Assembly (NCBI GenBank): GCA_902771595.1
Contig: CACXXH010000028.1
Span: 1 to 64,000 of the forward strand
Source: Fibrobacter succinogenes
GTDB lineage: Bacteria > Fibrobacterota > Fibrobacteria > Fibrobacterales > Fibrobacteraceae
Reading direction: 5' to 3'
DNA length: 64,000 nt
Below the pieces are notes generated by a model. It was not told the origin of the DNA and ran no database searches. It was given only the letters and a program-made list of their open reading frames with translations. The position numbers were made by a program, and so were the translations under genes. This document shows, one piece after another, positions 33,482 through 43,137 of the stretch. Positions within the stretch are counted from its first letter, which is position 1, and each line of letters begins with the position of its first letter.

Positions 33482-35424
33482 CACGAACCCCACTGGTATT
33501 CACCCGCCTCGTACACCGGATTTTCTCCGTTGAAACCGCGCGGGCGCTTGATTTTGTCGTCGAATAACGTCTTGTTGAAGATGCGGAAGTCGCCGCGTTC
33601 GTAGCTCTGGAACGAGATGTGGCAGAATATGGGCCCTGCCGGCATGTACTCGCTGTAGCTCATGGTGCGTTCGCCCGCGGTGTAGAGGTAGTTGAAGTAC
33701 TTGCCGTTCAGAACGATGTGCAGCCCGATGTTGCCGACGGTGAACCAGCGCCCCTTCGCGAGGATGTTCTCGTGGTGGGTGTCGTCGTAGTCCATCACCA
33801 CGAATTCCGCGTCGCCGCTCTTGTCGAGGTGGAAACGGTACTTGTGGTTGCCACCGCAGCAGCGCCCGTCAAAGAACCAGGTGTAGCCGCTGGCGGCGGC
33901 GATGCGCGGGTCGCGTACGCTCGTGTCGGGGTGGGCGAGCTGTTCGTCGGTCACGAGCCGCTCGGGTTCCACGGCTGCAATCAATTGCGCCAATGTCTTC
34001 GGATTGCTTACGGACGTGAGCGTCACTTTGTTCTTGGCCTCGCTCAGGGAACGGCGGTACAGGCGGTAGGGAATGCCGTCGCCGCTTATCATCGTGAGTT
34101 CGTCTTCGCTGAACACATAGTAGGCGTAAGTCTTGGTGCCGCTCTTGGTGACCACATTGAAACTGCGATTGTTGAGTGTGTACCACTGTCCCGAGACATT
34201 CGGGAATCCGGAAACCGCCGCGTTGCCGTCTTCACCGATGACGACGGTGTAGTCATCGCTTATCCAGGCCTCGTCGGCTGCGGTAATCAGGCGGCAGTCG
34301 CGGTTCTTGTCGCCCTGGCAACTGGCTGCCGAGGGGTTCGCCGCTTCGCAGGGGCTGACCATTCCCGGCGGGAGTTCGGCCGATGCTCCCAGGCGGAATC
34401 CCATGTCGGCGGCGCCGTCGCGGCTGCGGATGGCCCTGCGGCTCACGCGTGCGAATTCGGCGGGCTCTCCGTAATTGCCCCCGCGGCGCGTCTTGTTGCC
34501 CGAGCCGGTGAGCTGTACCGGGTTCACCTTGTCGCCCGAGGTGTAGCCCACGAGCCAGTCGTACACCCATTCCCACGAGTTGCCGCTCATGTCGTAGAGC
34601 CCGAGCTTGTTCGGCTTCTTGGTCGCCACGTCGTGCGCCTTGCCGCCGCTGTTCTCGGAATACCATGCCACGTCATCGACCGTATTGCTGCCCGAGAATT
34701 TGAATTTGTCTGCAACACCTTCCTTGCCGCCCCGGGCCGCGAATTCCCATTCCGCGTCGGTGAGCAGGCGGTACTGATGCCCGGTCATTTGCCCGAGCTT
34801 GCAGGCGAAATTGTTCGCGTCGAACCAGCTGACTCCGATTTTGGGCGCCTTGTCTGATTCCCATGCGTTCTTCTTGCCGCCCATCACGGCGTTCCATTGC
34901 GCGATGGTCACTTCGGTGTTCGCCGCGTGGAAGTCGCTCACGGTTACTTTGTGCGAAGGCGTCTCGTAAATCTTGTCTTGTTCGGCGCAGTTGTCGCACC
35001 CGCGCGTGTAGGAGCCGCCGGGAACGTACACCATGTTGAAAACCGCGCCGTTCACCGTGTCGGCGAAGTTTGCGGGGGCCACGTACGTGAATTCCGTGGC
35101 GCTGGAACTGCTTTGTGCCGGTGTCGACCCGTTGCCGGAACTGCCCGCGACGTTGCCGCTGGATCTGCCGTGATGCGAGCCGGAGCTGGAGGTACCTGCG
35201 TCCGGCGAAGAAGTTCCCGTAGAAATTCCCGAAGAATGGGGTGTGGACATTTCGCCAGAAGACGTTCCGTCTCCTGGATGCTCATTGCCGGTATCGTCAG
35301 ATGAAGAATTGGAAGAAAAGTCGTCTTCCGTAGTAGAAATCTCGCTCGGAGATTCAGAACAACACCACAGCATCCCGGCGGTTGCAAGCGTAACCGCCAA
35401 AACACCCGAAAAGCGCATGCGCAT
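33481..35424 (-). CDS. Lipoprotein with formylglycine-generating-enzyme (SUMF1) type domain
   Basis: About 647 residues from MRMRFSGVL at 35424, with GGAGG 8 bases upstream; the in-frame start at 35451 is upstream of that site. The signal peptide ends in the lipobox-like MLWCC, followed by a Ser/Gly/Thr-rich linker to about 115. The SUMF1-like domain (MVYVPGGSYTRGCDNC...YRLLTDAEWEFAARGG...LYDMSGNSWEWVYDW...RRGGNY...MGFRLG) is complete. A second, lipocalin-like or unassigned part fills the C-terminal 250 residues. In Fibrobacter such proteins are numerous and probably not true sulfatase activators (inference). It is co-transcribed with the phosphatase lipoprotein. Confidence 0.85.
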   Translation of the reverse strand: MRMRFSGVLAVTLATAGMLWCCSESPSEISTTEDDFSSNSSSDDTGNEHPGDGTSSGEMSTPHSSGISTGTSSPDAGTSSSGSHHGRSSGNVAGSSGNGSTPAQSSSSATEFTYVAPANFADTVNGAVFNMVYVPGGSYTRGCDNCAEQDKIYETPSHKVTVSDFHAANTEVTIAQWNAVMGGKKNAWESDKAPKIGVSWFDANNFACKLGQMTGHQYRLLTDAEWEFAARGGKEGVADKFKFSGSNTVDDVAWYSENSGGKAHDVATKKPNKLGLYDMSGNSWEWVYDWLVGYTSGDKVNPVQLTGSGNKTRRGGNYGEPAEFARVSRRAIRSRDGAADMGFRLGASAELPPGMVSPCEAANPSAASCQGDKNRDCRLITAADEAWISDDYTVVIGEDGNAAVSGFPNVSGQWYTLNNRSFNVVTKSGTKTYAYYVFSEDELTMISGDGIPYRLYRRSLSEAKNKVTLTSVSNPKTLAQLIAAVEPERLVTDEQLAHPDTSVRDPRIAAASGYTWFFDGRCCGGNHKYRFHLDKSGDAEFVVMDYDDTHHENILAKGRWFTVGNIGLHIVLNGKYFNYLYTAGERTMSYSEYMPAGPIFCHISFQSYERGDFRIFNKTLFDDKIKRPRGFNGENPVYEAGEYQWGS

Positions 35425-35612
35425 GGCGCACCTCCTTCGGCTCAAAACCATTACCCTGTCTTTAATATATTCTTGGGGTTTGGGATACGTTTGTAAATTT
35501 TTGTAGACGTGTGGACAAATGTTGGCGCGCGGGCAAATAGCGAATACGGGCGAAAACGACGCCCTCCATAATTTCTATTTTTGAAGTGTAAGGATCTAAA
35601 AGAGGCTTGTTT

Positions 35613-36758
35613 ATGAAAAACGTCGTTCTTCTCGGCGCAACGGGTTCTATCGGAACCTCCAGCGTCGATGTCATTCTTCAACATTCCGACATCTTCAACC
35701 TGTATGCGGTCGCTGCGAACAGCAGCGTGGCGAAGGTCGCCGAAATCGTGCGCAAGTTCAAGGTGGAACGCGTGTGCATGTTCGACCCGAACGCCGCGAA
35801 GGAACTGGAGAAGGAACTCGGCATCAAGGTGCTCGCCGGCATGGAAGGCCTCTGCGAACTTGCGGCCGACCCGAAGGCTGACATCATCATCAACGCCCTG
35901 ATGGGAGCGGTGGGCTGCCTCCCGACCATCACCGCCATCGAGCACGGCAAGCACGTGGCCCTCGCGAACAAGGAGACGATGGTCATGGCGGGTCCCGTCA
36001 TTTGGGACAAGCTGGCGGAAAACCCGAAGTCGTTCATCACGCCGATCGACTCCGAACACAGCGCCATTTTCCAGTGCCTTTCCGGCCGTCCCGAAAAGGA
36101 AGTGGAATTCCTTGAGATTACGGCTTCCGGCGGCCCGTTCCGTGAATGGCCTATCGAGAAGTTCGAGCAGATAACCGTGGCCGATGCCTTGAACCATCCG
36201 GTGTGGAGCATGGGCAAGAAGATTACCATCGATTCCGCTTCGATGATGAACAAGGGTCTCGAGGTTTTGGAAGCGCATTTCCTGTTCCACATTCCGTACG
36301 AACAGATCAAGGTGGTGGTTCACCCGCAGTCGATGGTGCATTCTCTGGTGCAGTTCCGCGACGGTTCCCTCATGGCGCAGCTCGGCGCGCCCGACATGCG
36401 CATTCCTATCCAGGTGGCGCTCACTTGGCCCGACCGCCTGCCGCTCGAGACCAAACGCCTCGACCTGCCGACGCTCGCGAAACTTACCTTCTTCGAGCCG
36501 GACTTCAACAAGTTCCGCTGCCTCGCCCTCGCGTTCGAGGCGGGCCGCCGTGGCGGTATCGTTCCCGCGATGATGAACGCCGCGAACGAGGTTCTTGTGG
36601 ATTCCTTCCTCAAGGGCAACCTCAAGTTCACCGACATCCCGCGCCATGTGGAAACCATCATGGCGGACGCCCCGACCGTGACGGGCCACCTTACGCTCAA
36701 TCAGGTGCTCGAGGCGGACGCCGAAGCTCGCAGACTTACCGCTGCTTTGATAAAGTAA
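35613..36758 (+). CDS. dxr: 1-deoxy-D-xylulose 5-phosphate reductoisomerase
   Basis: 381 residues from MKNVVLLGATGSIGTSS; AGAGG lies 8 bases before the ATG. The NADPH-binding GATGSIG (8-14), the metal-binding PIDSEHSAIFQ, ITASGGPFR and the C-terminal MMNAANEV are all present. It commits the non-mevalonate isoprenoid pathway, which feeds uppS upstream. Normal length and intact. Confidence 0.97.
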   Translation: MKNVVLLGATGSIGTSSVDVILQHSDIFNLYAVAANSSVAKVAEIVRKFKVERVCMFDPNAAKELEKELGIKVLAGMEGLCELAADPKADIIINALMGAVGCLPTITAIEHGKHVALANKETMVMAGPVIWDKLAENPKSFITPIDSEHSAIFQCLSGRPEKEVEFLEITASGGPFREWPIEKFEQITVADALNHPVWSMGKKITIDSASMMNKGLEVLEAHFLFHIPYEQIKVVVHPQSMVHSLVQFRDGSLMAQLGAPDMRIPIQVALTWPDRLPLETKRLDLPTLAKLTFFEPDFNKFRCLALAFEAGRRGGIVPAMMNAANEVLVDSFLKGNLKFTDIPRHVETIMADAPTVTGHLTLNQVLEADAEARRLTAALIK

Positions 36759-36788
36759 TTTTACGATTGTTGAAATGGCTTTTTTTTG

Positions 36789-36815
36789 CCCTATTGCCCA
36801 AAAAAGGCAATAGGG
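36789..36815. other. 10-bp perfect hairpin after dxr
   Basis: CCCTATTGCC and GGCAATAGGG with a C-A6 loop. The T run lies before the hairpin and not after it on the plus strand, so it is not a typical terminator for dxr. Confidence 0.5.
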
Positions 36816-36914
36816 ATGTATTTATATACAACGATTTTTTATTTTTCTTCTGATATCGGGTTGCTTTAAAGATAAATTTAATGCATACCCCTGGATGGGG
36901 TTAAGGAGTGCTTT

Positions 36915-38165
36915 ATGAAAAAGATTCTTCTTGCGTCATGTCTCATGGCGACAACGATGGTTTTTGCCCAGTGGGGCGGTGGATGGGGCGGTCCGCAAAG
37001 TAGCGGTAGCGTTCCGAATAGTGACAAAACTGCCGATGTGAACTACGCCGGTGATGGAAAAGCCTACCATACGCTGGATATCTACATTCCCAAGGAAGCG
37101 AAGGAATCGTATCCGGTGGTCATCCACACTTACGGCAGCGCCTGGAGCTTCAACAACATGAAGGGCTCGGCAGACTTGAGCACCATCTGTGCGGCTTATG
37201 CCAAGGCGGGTTATGCGGTCGTGACTCCGAACCATCGTTCGGCAAGTGATGCCATTTACCCGGCTCAGTTGCACGACATCAAGGCTGTGGTGCGCTTCGT
37301 CCGTGGCAATGCGGCCAAGTACAAGTTCGACACGAACTTTGTTGCCGTGTCTGGGTTCTCTTCGGGCGGTCACCTTTCAAGCCTTACCGCGACAACTTGC
37401 GGCCTGAAGGAAGGCAAGTCCGGCTCGGTGACGGTTGACCTGGTCGGCGATCTCGGCGAATTCACTTCGTACAGCAGCTGCGTCGATGCTGCCGTGCTCT
37501 GGTCTCCTCCGACTGACATCTACACGATGAACCCCATCAGCATGGGCGGTTCCGGAACAATGGAAGGGAAATTCATTGGCGTGGAACGCGAGGGCAACAA
37601 GGACAAATGGATGGTCGCCAGTTCGCCGTACTACGCGAGCGATGACGATCCGCCTATTATCATGTTCCACGGAACCTCCGATAACATCGTGAACATCGAA
37701 CAGAGCCAGGAACTCTACGATTCTCTCAAGAACCACAACGTGGTGACGGAATTTGTCAAGGTGTCGGGTGGTACCCATGGCGGCGACAAGATGAATGCGA
37801 CGGAGAACCTGAACAAGGCTGTCGAATTCCTCGACAAGGCCCGCGAGGCCAAGGCTGCCGCGGTTGTTGTGCCGCCGGATACGAGCAAGCAGGATACGAG
37901 CGTGGTTGATACGTCCAAGACGGATACGAGCGCTGTTGACACGTCCAAGAACGATTCGATTCCGCCTGACACGCAGTCCATCGCGATTCCCACGTTGCGC
38001 CTGCCCACTCTTTCGCCGGTCTCTTACTCCGTGTACTCGTTGGACGGGACCCTGGTGTCGCGTTCCTCCGTGCTCGACAAGAGCCGTCTCAAGGCGGGGG
38101 TCTACTACGTGGTGTCGAAGTCCGCTACGGGCGAACGCAAGATGTTCCGCATAGTGAAGGATTAA
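36915..38165 (+). CDS. Secreted alpha/beta-hydrolase esterase (acetylxylan/feruloyl esterase-like)
   Basis: 416 residues. A signal peptide (MKKILLASCLMATTMVFA) is followed by a glycine-rich segment and an alpha/beta hydrolase domain with nucleophile elbow GFSSGG (about 151-156), a late D (HGTSDN) and H (GGTHGGD). A linker of TDTS repeats leads to a C-terminal domain (SVYSLDGTLVSRSSVL...LKAGVYYV) of the type IX sorting type. It likely removes acetyl or feruloyl groups from plant hemicellulose. AAGGAG lies before the ATG. Confidence 0.85.
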   Translation: MKKILLASCLMATTMVFAQWGGGWGGPQSSGSVPNSDKTADVNYAGDGKAYHTLDIYIPKEAKESYPVVIHTYGSAWSFNNMKGSADLSTICAAYAKAGYAVVTPNHRSASDAIYPAQLHDIKAVVRFVRGNAAKYKFDTNFVAVSGFSSGGHLSSLTATTCGLKEGKSGSVTVDLVGDLGEFTSYSSCVDAAVLWSPPTDIYTMNPISMGGSGTMEGKFIGVEREGNKDKWMVASSPYYASDDDPPIIMFHGTSDNIVNIEQSQELYDSLKNHNVVTEFVKVSGGTHGGDKMNATENLNKAVEFLDKAREAKAAAVVVPPDTSKQDTSVVDTSKTDTSAVDTSKNDSIPPDTQSIAIPTLRLPTLSPVSYSVYSLDGTLVSRSSVLDKSRLKAGVYYVVSKSATGERKMFRIVKD

Positions 38166-38231
38166 TTCCCTGTGCGCTGCATCACGTGGATTTGATACGC
38201 TTGATACAGTTTGGTTCATAGTATTCTAACT

Positions 38232-38255
38232 GGCGGTCCTCTTTGGGCCGCCTTT
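38232..38255 (+). terminator. Intrinsic terminator after the esterase gene
   Basis: GGCGGTCC, loop TCTTT, GGGCCGCC, then TTT. Confidence 0.75.
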
Positions 38256-38296
38256 CTGTATATTTATCCTTGGTGCATGTGAAAACAACAGTATAA

Positions 38297-38326
38297 AGCG
38301 GCTCCCTTTGTGGGGCCGCTTTTTTA
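38297..38326 (+). terminator. Second terminator-like hairpin before rseP
   Basis: AGCGGCTCC and GGGGCCGCT around a 6-base loop, then six T bases. It resembles the hairpin 45 bases upstream and lies 19 bases before the rseP start, so it may also act as a leader attenuator. Confidence 0.75.
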
Positions 38327-38344
38327 TTCCTATATTACACTCCG

Positions 38345-39724
38345 ATGGAAACCATTTTTAGTAATGTCCTGATGTTTGTGCTGGGCCTCTTGGCGCTCAG
38401 CTTCCTCGTGACGATTCACGAACTTGGCCACTTCATGGTGGCTAAGTGGAATAACGTGAAGGTGAATACCTTCAGCATCGGGTTCGGCAAGAAGTTGATC
38501 CGGATTAGGCGCGGCGAGACGGAGTACTGCCTTTCGGCGATTCCGTTCGGTGGCTATGTGGCCATGGCGGGCGAAAACCCCGATACGCTCGAAGAGGGCG
38601 AGGTTCCCGACGAGCGTGATTTCGTGGGCAAGTCTGTCGGTGCGCGTGCGGCGATTGCGTTTGCGGGCCCGTTCATCAACATCGTGTTCGCGTTCGTGCT
38701 TTTGATGGTGCTCTACATGGTGGGCGTGCAGGAGCCTGCGACAAACGAGCTCATCGTGGGCTTTGTCGGGAAGGATTCTCCGGCCGCGGCCGCGGGCATC
38801 CAGCCGGGCGATACCATTACCGCGATGAATGGCAAGCCGACGCAGGGCTGGGACGATTTCCGCGAGCAGATTGGCGTGAGCCTCGGGGCGGAAGTTCCTC
38901 TCACGGTGCACCGCGGCGGTGAACCGCTTACCCTGACCGTCGTTCCAGAAGAGCTTGTAATACCGGCGCAGGATTCCACCGGTTCCGAAATCGCGATGGG
39001 CATTGGCGACATCGGCATTTACCCGCGCAACCGCGTCATCGTGCGCCTCCCGCCGGCAGAAGGTTCCGCTGCGGCGAATGCGGGTATCCTCCAGAACGAT
39101 ACGATTTTTGAAATCAACGGCGAACATATTTCCCGCTACGAAGAGGTCGTGCGCGTCATCGACGGCAGCAAGGGCGAGACCGTGAACGTGACCGTCATCC
39201 GCAACGGCGATACGCTCACCAAGCCGCTCACGCCCGTGTACAACGAGGAGTACAAGCGCTACATGATCGGCATCCAGATGGGCTACGTGCTCTTCCGCGA
39301 AACGAAGACCGTGCGCCGCGGCCCCGTGGAAGCGTTCACCAAGACTTGTGCCACCAGCTGGAAAATGACCACGAGCATCTTCCGCTACTTCAAGCGCATG
39401 TTCCAGGGCCAGGTGAAGGTCGACGCGTTCTCCGGGCCTGTTTCCATCGTCGCCGTGATGGGCAACGTGTGGATGAGCGGCTTCCAGGAATTCCTGATGT
39501 TGCTCGCCCTCATCAGCATCAACCTGGGCGTGATGAACCTGCTTCCGCTCGCGATTACCGACGGCGGCCTGCTCATGTTCCTCGGCATCGAGAAACTGCG
39601 CGGCAAGCCGCTTTCCACCAAGACGCAGAGCATCATCCAGAACGTCGCTGCCGCATTCTTCATCAGCTTCTTCGTGTTCATCACGATTCTTGACTTCGGC
39701 AAGCTTTCGCTGTTCTTGAAGTGA
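38345..39724 (+). CDS. rseP: Site-2 intramembrane metalloprotease
   Basis: 459 residues. The zinc site HELGHF is at 25-30 in the first membrane segment, and the second catalytic region LGVMNLLPLAITDGG follows near 396. Two PDZ domains lie between (GFVGKDSPAAAAGIQPGDTI and NAGILQNDTIFEING). It cleaves membrane anti-sigma factors in envelope stress signalling. The place after dxr is the usual one, although an esterase gene is inserted here. Confidence 0.95.
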   Translation: METIFSNVLMFVLGLLALSFLVTIHELGHFMVAKWNNVKVNTFSIGFGKKLIRIRRGETEYCLSAIPFGGYVAMAGENPDTLEEGEVPDERDFVGKSVGARAAIAFAGPFINIVFAFVLLMVLYMVGVQEPATNELIVGFVGKDSPAAAAGIQPGDTITAMNGKPTQGWDDFREQIGVSLGAEVPLTVHRGGEPLTLTVVPEELVIPAQDSTGSEIAMGIGDIGIYPRNRVIVRLPPAEGSAAANAGILQNDTIFEINGEHISRYEEVVRVIDGSKGETVNVTVIRNGDTLTKPLTPVYNEEYKRYMIGIQMGYVLFRETKTVRRGPVEAFTKTCATSWKMTTSIFRYFKRMFQGQVKVDAFSGPVSIVAVMGNVWMSGFQEFLMLLALISINLGVMNLLPLAITDGGLLMFLGIEKLRGKPLSTKTQSIIQNVAAAFFISFFVFITILDFGKLSLFLK

Positions 39725-39736
39725 CAACGAAGTTGT

Positions 39737-39779
39737 CATCCTGAGCGGAGGCGTAGTAACGCCGGAGTCGAAGGATCCA
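39737..39779. repeat. Short intergenic inverted repeat
   Basis: GTCATCCTGAGCGGAGGCG and its imperfect complement (CGCCGGAGTCGAAGGATCC) form one hairpin. The pattern is a common dispersed intergenic element in bacterial genomes. Confidence 0.6.
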
Positions 39780-39810
39780 GACCAGCATTGATAAACAACC
39801 GAGTTTTCTT

Positions 39811-40929
39811 ATGATTGATAACGAAATTGAAAATCGCAGTAAGGTCATCGTACGCACGAGCATCGTGGGCATCGCGACAAACGTGGTGCTCTCGGCATTC
39901 AAGGCCGCAATCGGTTTTCTCACGGGTTCCATCGCCGTCACGCTCGACGCGGTGAACAACCTTTCTGATGCGCTCTCCTCGGTGATTACCATCGTGGGCG
40001 CGAAGCTTTCGAACAAGCGCCCCAACAAGAAGCACCCGCTGGGTTACGGCCGCATTGAATACCTGAGCGCCATGATTGTGGCTGCCATCGTGCTGTACGC
40101 GGGCGGAACCTCCGCTGTGGAATCCGTCAAGAAGATTATCCATCCCGAAGCGGCCGACTATTCGACTGTCTCTCTCGTGATTATCGCTGCGGCTGTGGTG
40201 GTGAAACTCATTCTCGGCAAGTACGTGAAGAGCCAGGGCGAAAAGGTGAATTCCGGTGCGCTGGTGGCATCGGGTGCCGACGCCCTGTTCGACGCCATCC
40301 TTTCGGCATCGGTGCTGGCATCTGCCATCGTGTTCGTGACGACGGGTGTTTCGCTCGAAGCCTACGTGGGCGTTCTCATATCCATATTCATCATCAAGTC
40401 GGGTATCGAGATGCTCAAGGACACGCTGGACGACATCTTGGGCAAGCGCGCCGACAAGGAAACCGTCAAGCAAATCAAGGCCATCCTCACCTCCGAAGAA
40501 CCCGTGCGCGGCGCTTACGACCTGATTCTGAACGATTACGGCCCGAACAAGTCCGTCGGTTCTGTCCACCTGGAAGTGCCCGACACCATGACCGTCGAAG
40601 AACTTGATAAACTGACCCGCAGGTTGGAGGCCAAGGTCTACAAAGAAACGGGTGTCCTCCTCACGGGCGTGAGCGTGTATTCCTACAATACCAAGAATGA
40701 CGAAGCCGCCGAAATTCGCAGCAAGGTTTTGCAGATTGTCAAGGCGCATTCGTGGGCTTTACAGCTTCATGGTTTCTATGTGGACCTGCAAGAAAAAGCG
40801 ATGCGCTTCGATGTGGTCATGAGTTTCGACATCGTAGCCGAAGAAGGTGCCGCCATCATCACCAAGGAAGTCAGCGAAGCCTTCCCGGGCTATGACGTGC
40901 ATATCGCGCCCGACGTGGACCTGAGCTAA
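39811..40929 (+). CDS. Cation diffusion facilitator family transporter
   Basis: 372 residues with six predicted membrane segments. The metal-site region SIAVTLDAVNNLSDALSS (D...N-L-S-D) in segment 2 and SGADALFDAILS in segment 5 are the CDF signature (HxxxD type replaced by D). A C-terminal cytoplasmic domain of two ferredoxin-like parts (about 215-370) is longer than usual. It exports divalent metals such as zinc or manganese using the proton gradient. It is a single gene convergent with the MATE pump. Confidence 0.92.
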   Translation: MIDNEIENRSKVIVRTSIVGIATNVVLSAFKAAIGFLTGSIAVTLDAVNNLSDALSSVITIVGAKLSNKRPNKKHPLGYGRIEYLSAMIVAAIVLYAGGTSAVESVKKIIHPEAADYSTVSLVIIAAAVVVKLILGKYVKSQGEKVNSGALVASGADALFDAILSASVLASAIVFVTTGVSLEAYVGVLISIFIIKSGIEMLKDTLDDILGKRADKETVKQIKAILTSEEPVRGAYDLILNDYGPNKSVGSVHLEVPDTMTVEELDKLTRRLEAKVYKETGVLLTGVSVYSYNTKNDEAAEIRSKVLQIVKAHSWALQLHGFYVDLQEKAMRFDVVMSFDIVAEEGAAIITKEVSEAFPGYDVHIAPDVDLS

Positions 40930-40933
40930 ACGG

Positions 40934-42277
40934 CTAGAATTTCTGCCGTTTGATGTTGTAGAAATAAATTCCCATAATGACTGAAATCGTAATGACCCAG
41001 CTGATGGGGTAGACCACCATCAGCGAGGCGAACGAATTGTATTTGGGGAACACGAAAATCACCCAGAGGATGCGGATGCCGCAGACGCCGACCATGCAGG
41101 TGAGTGCCGGAGCGAGGGACTTGCCCATTCCGGAAAGTGCGCCCGAAAAAACGTCGAGGAAGACGTTGATGGCGAGAAGCCCCACTACCATGTACATGCG
41201 GATGGATGCGATTTCGATGATTTCGGTATTGGACGTAAAAATGCTCAGCATGGGTCGCGCGAAAATGCAGCAGAGCGCGCTCAACACGATGGTGGACGAA
41301 CACCCGAGCAGAAGCGTCCAGCGGACCGTGCGGCGGCAGCGCTCCATATTTTTCGCGCCGAAGTTTTGCCCCACGAAGGTCACGCATGCCTGCGAGAAAG
41401 AACTCAGCCAGTAGTACACCACGAATTCGTAGTTGAGGGCGATGGACGATGCGGCCACGGTTGCGGAACCGAGGCTGTTGATGGCCGATTGCAGGCACAC
41501 GTTGCTGAACGAGAATACGACGCCACGAAGCCCCGTCGGGATGCCTACGCGCAATATGCGGCTCAAGAAGAAGGGCGTCACGCGCAATTTCCAGAATTCC
41601 AGCTTGAAAGGCCCCACCTCGTGCAGGAGCATGTAGAACAAGGTGATTCCGCTGATGACGTTGGCGATGACCGTCGCAATCGCAACGCCCGATACACCCA
41701 TGCCAAAGCCCGCTACAAGAATCAGGTTCAATGCCACATTGACGGCTCCCGCCACCATGAGCACGTAAAGCGGCCGCTTTGTATCGCCCTTGCTGCGCAG
41801 GATGGCGGCGATGAAGTTGTAAATCATCACGAAGGGCATCCCGGCAAAGTAGATTTGCAGGTAAAGCACCGCCATGTCCAACACGTCCGAAGGCGTCGAA
41901 ATCAGTTCGAGGATTGGCCTTGCGAAAAAGATGCCCACGAACGAGAGGAATATCCCGCTGAAGAACGCCACCATCACCGACGTGTGGACGCTGCGGGTCA
42001 CGGAGCGGTAGCTGTGAGCGCCGATGGAATTGGCCACCACCACGTTCGCGCCCACGGAAATCCCGACGAACAGGTTGATGAGCATGTTGATGACGAACGT
42101 GTTCGCGCCCACGGCAGCTAATGCCTTGTCGCCCGCGAACTGCCCCACCACGGCGACGTCCGCCAGGTTGAACATCTGCTGGAAAATGCTGCTCAAGGCA
42201 ATAGGGATGGCGAACCTCAGGATCTTTCTCCCGAGGGGCCCGTTTAGCATATCTATGTTCGTCTTTGCCGCCGTCAT
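40934..42277 (-). CDS. MATE family multidrug/cation efflux transporter
   Basis: About 447 residues from MTAAKTNIDMLNGPLGRKI; AAGG lies 6 bases before this ATG. Twelve membrane segments are predicted. The MATE patterns MFNLADVAVVGQFAG (segment 1) and the repeat in the second half (NSLGSATVAASSIALNYEF) are present. It couples drug or metabolite efflux to sodium or protons. The C-terminal tail ends NIKRQKF. Normal length. Confidence 0.94.
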   Translation of the reverse strand: MTAAKTNIDMLNGPLGRKILRFAIPIALSSIFQQMFNLADVAVVGQFAGDKALAAVGANTFVINMLINLFVGISVGANVVVANSIGAHSYRSVTRSVHTSVMVAFFSGIFLSFVGIFFARPILELISTPSDVLDMAVLYLQIYFAGMPFVMIYNFIAAILRSKGDTKRPLYVLMVAGAVNVALNLILVAGFGMGVSGVAIATVIANVISGITLFYMLLHEVGPFKLEFWKLRVTPFFLSRILRVGIPTGLRGVVFSFSNVCLQSAINSLGSATVAASSIALNYEFVVYYWLSSFSQACVTFVGQNFGAKNMERCRRTVRWTLLLGCSSTIVLSALCCIFARPMLSIFTSNTEIIEIASIRMYMVVGLLAINVFLDVFSGALSGMGKSLAPALTCMVGVCGIRILWVIFVFPKYNSFASLMVVYPISWVITISVIMGIYFYNIKRQKF

Positions 42278-42355
42278 GCAGTACCTTGAATGCACTTTTA
42301 AAACGGGCGTAAATTTAGTTTTTTAAATTGTGGGAACAGAAAGGATTGTATTTCG

Positions 42356-42774
42356 ATGAACTCTATTATCATCTACGGAAGCCGTTATGGCTCGACAAAG
42401 CGCTACGCTGAACGCCTCGCCGAAATCACGGGGCTCAAGGCCGTTTTCTACACCGACGTGAAGAACGTTGCCGATTATGACCGCGTCGTCTATCTGGGCG
42501 CCCTCTGCGCAGGTGGCGTCATGGGCCTCAAGAAAACGGTTTGCGGCCTCTCCGCAAGTCAGGAATTGTTTGTCGCGACTGTCGGTCTCGCCGACCCGAC
42601 CGATGCCGAAAACGTCAACCATATCAGGGGCTGCATCAAGAAGCAGGTTCCCGCATCGCATTACGACGAAAGCAAAATCTTCCACCTTCGCGGCGCCATC
42701 GATTACACACCTATGGCAAACAAGTCGACTTCGTGAATTTCGACACCCTGGAACCGATTGTGAAGGCGCTGTAA
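42356..42774 (+). pseudogene. Flavodoxin-domain protein, internal deletion with frameshift
   Basis: The first frame gives a flavodoxin-type FMN site (MNSIIIYGSRYGSTKRYAER) and continues to HLRGAIDYT. The next bases, read in another frame, give the family's end (YGKQVDFVNFDTLEPIVKAL) and a stop at 42774. The helical block that normally lies between IDYT and YGKQVDF (roughly 35-45 residues by my memory of relatives) is missing. Such proteins are flavodoxin or protoporphyrinogen-oxidase-like. The lesion is of the same kind as in frr and purD. Confidence 0.75.
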
Positions 42775-43137
42775 AAAAGAACTTGCCTCTTGACAAGATT
42801 TTTGAAATGGCTCTGTTGTGGCTATTTTGTGTAATCGGCCGGTCCTAGTAAAAATTTTCCGATTTGTCCCCCCCCCTCCAAAACTGTTTATTCACAACAG
42901 ATATGCTGATTCCGTTCCCCGAACGAGAATCTTCTACAAGTTGGAGAAAATAAACATTCTGTTTAAAATTGCAATATTGTGCGGCGAATAGCTACGATAT
43001 TTATTGCTGATTAACATTGTCTACAACGAAAAAAAGTAAGAAAAATATAAATAACTTATTTTACGAGAGCTTGTTGACAATATGTTGATGAAAGTATAAT
43101 TTAAGCAAATACAACCTGAAGGAATGGAAGGCTGTTT
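42775..43137 (+). other. AT-rich spacer with promoter of the AAA ATPase gene
   Basis: No gene is seen. GC content falls sharply at about 42850. A promoter-like TTGACA (43074-43079) and TATAAT (43095-43100), with a 15-bp spacer, lie 38 bases before the ATPase start. A C9 run at about 42870 is unusual. Confidence 0.5.

Noticed and set aside
36789-36815. Terminator of dxr
   Set aside because: The hairpin is perfect, but the T run lies on the wrong side for the plus strand.
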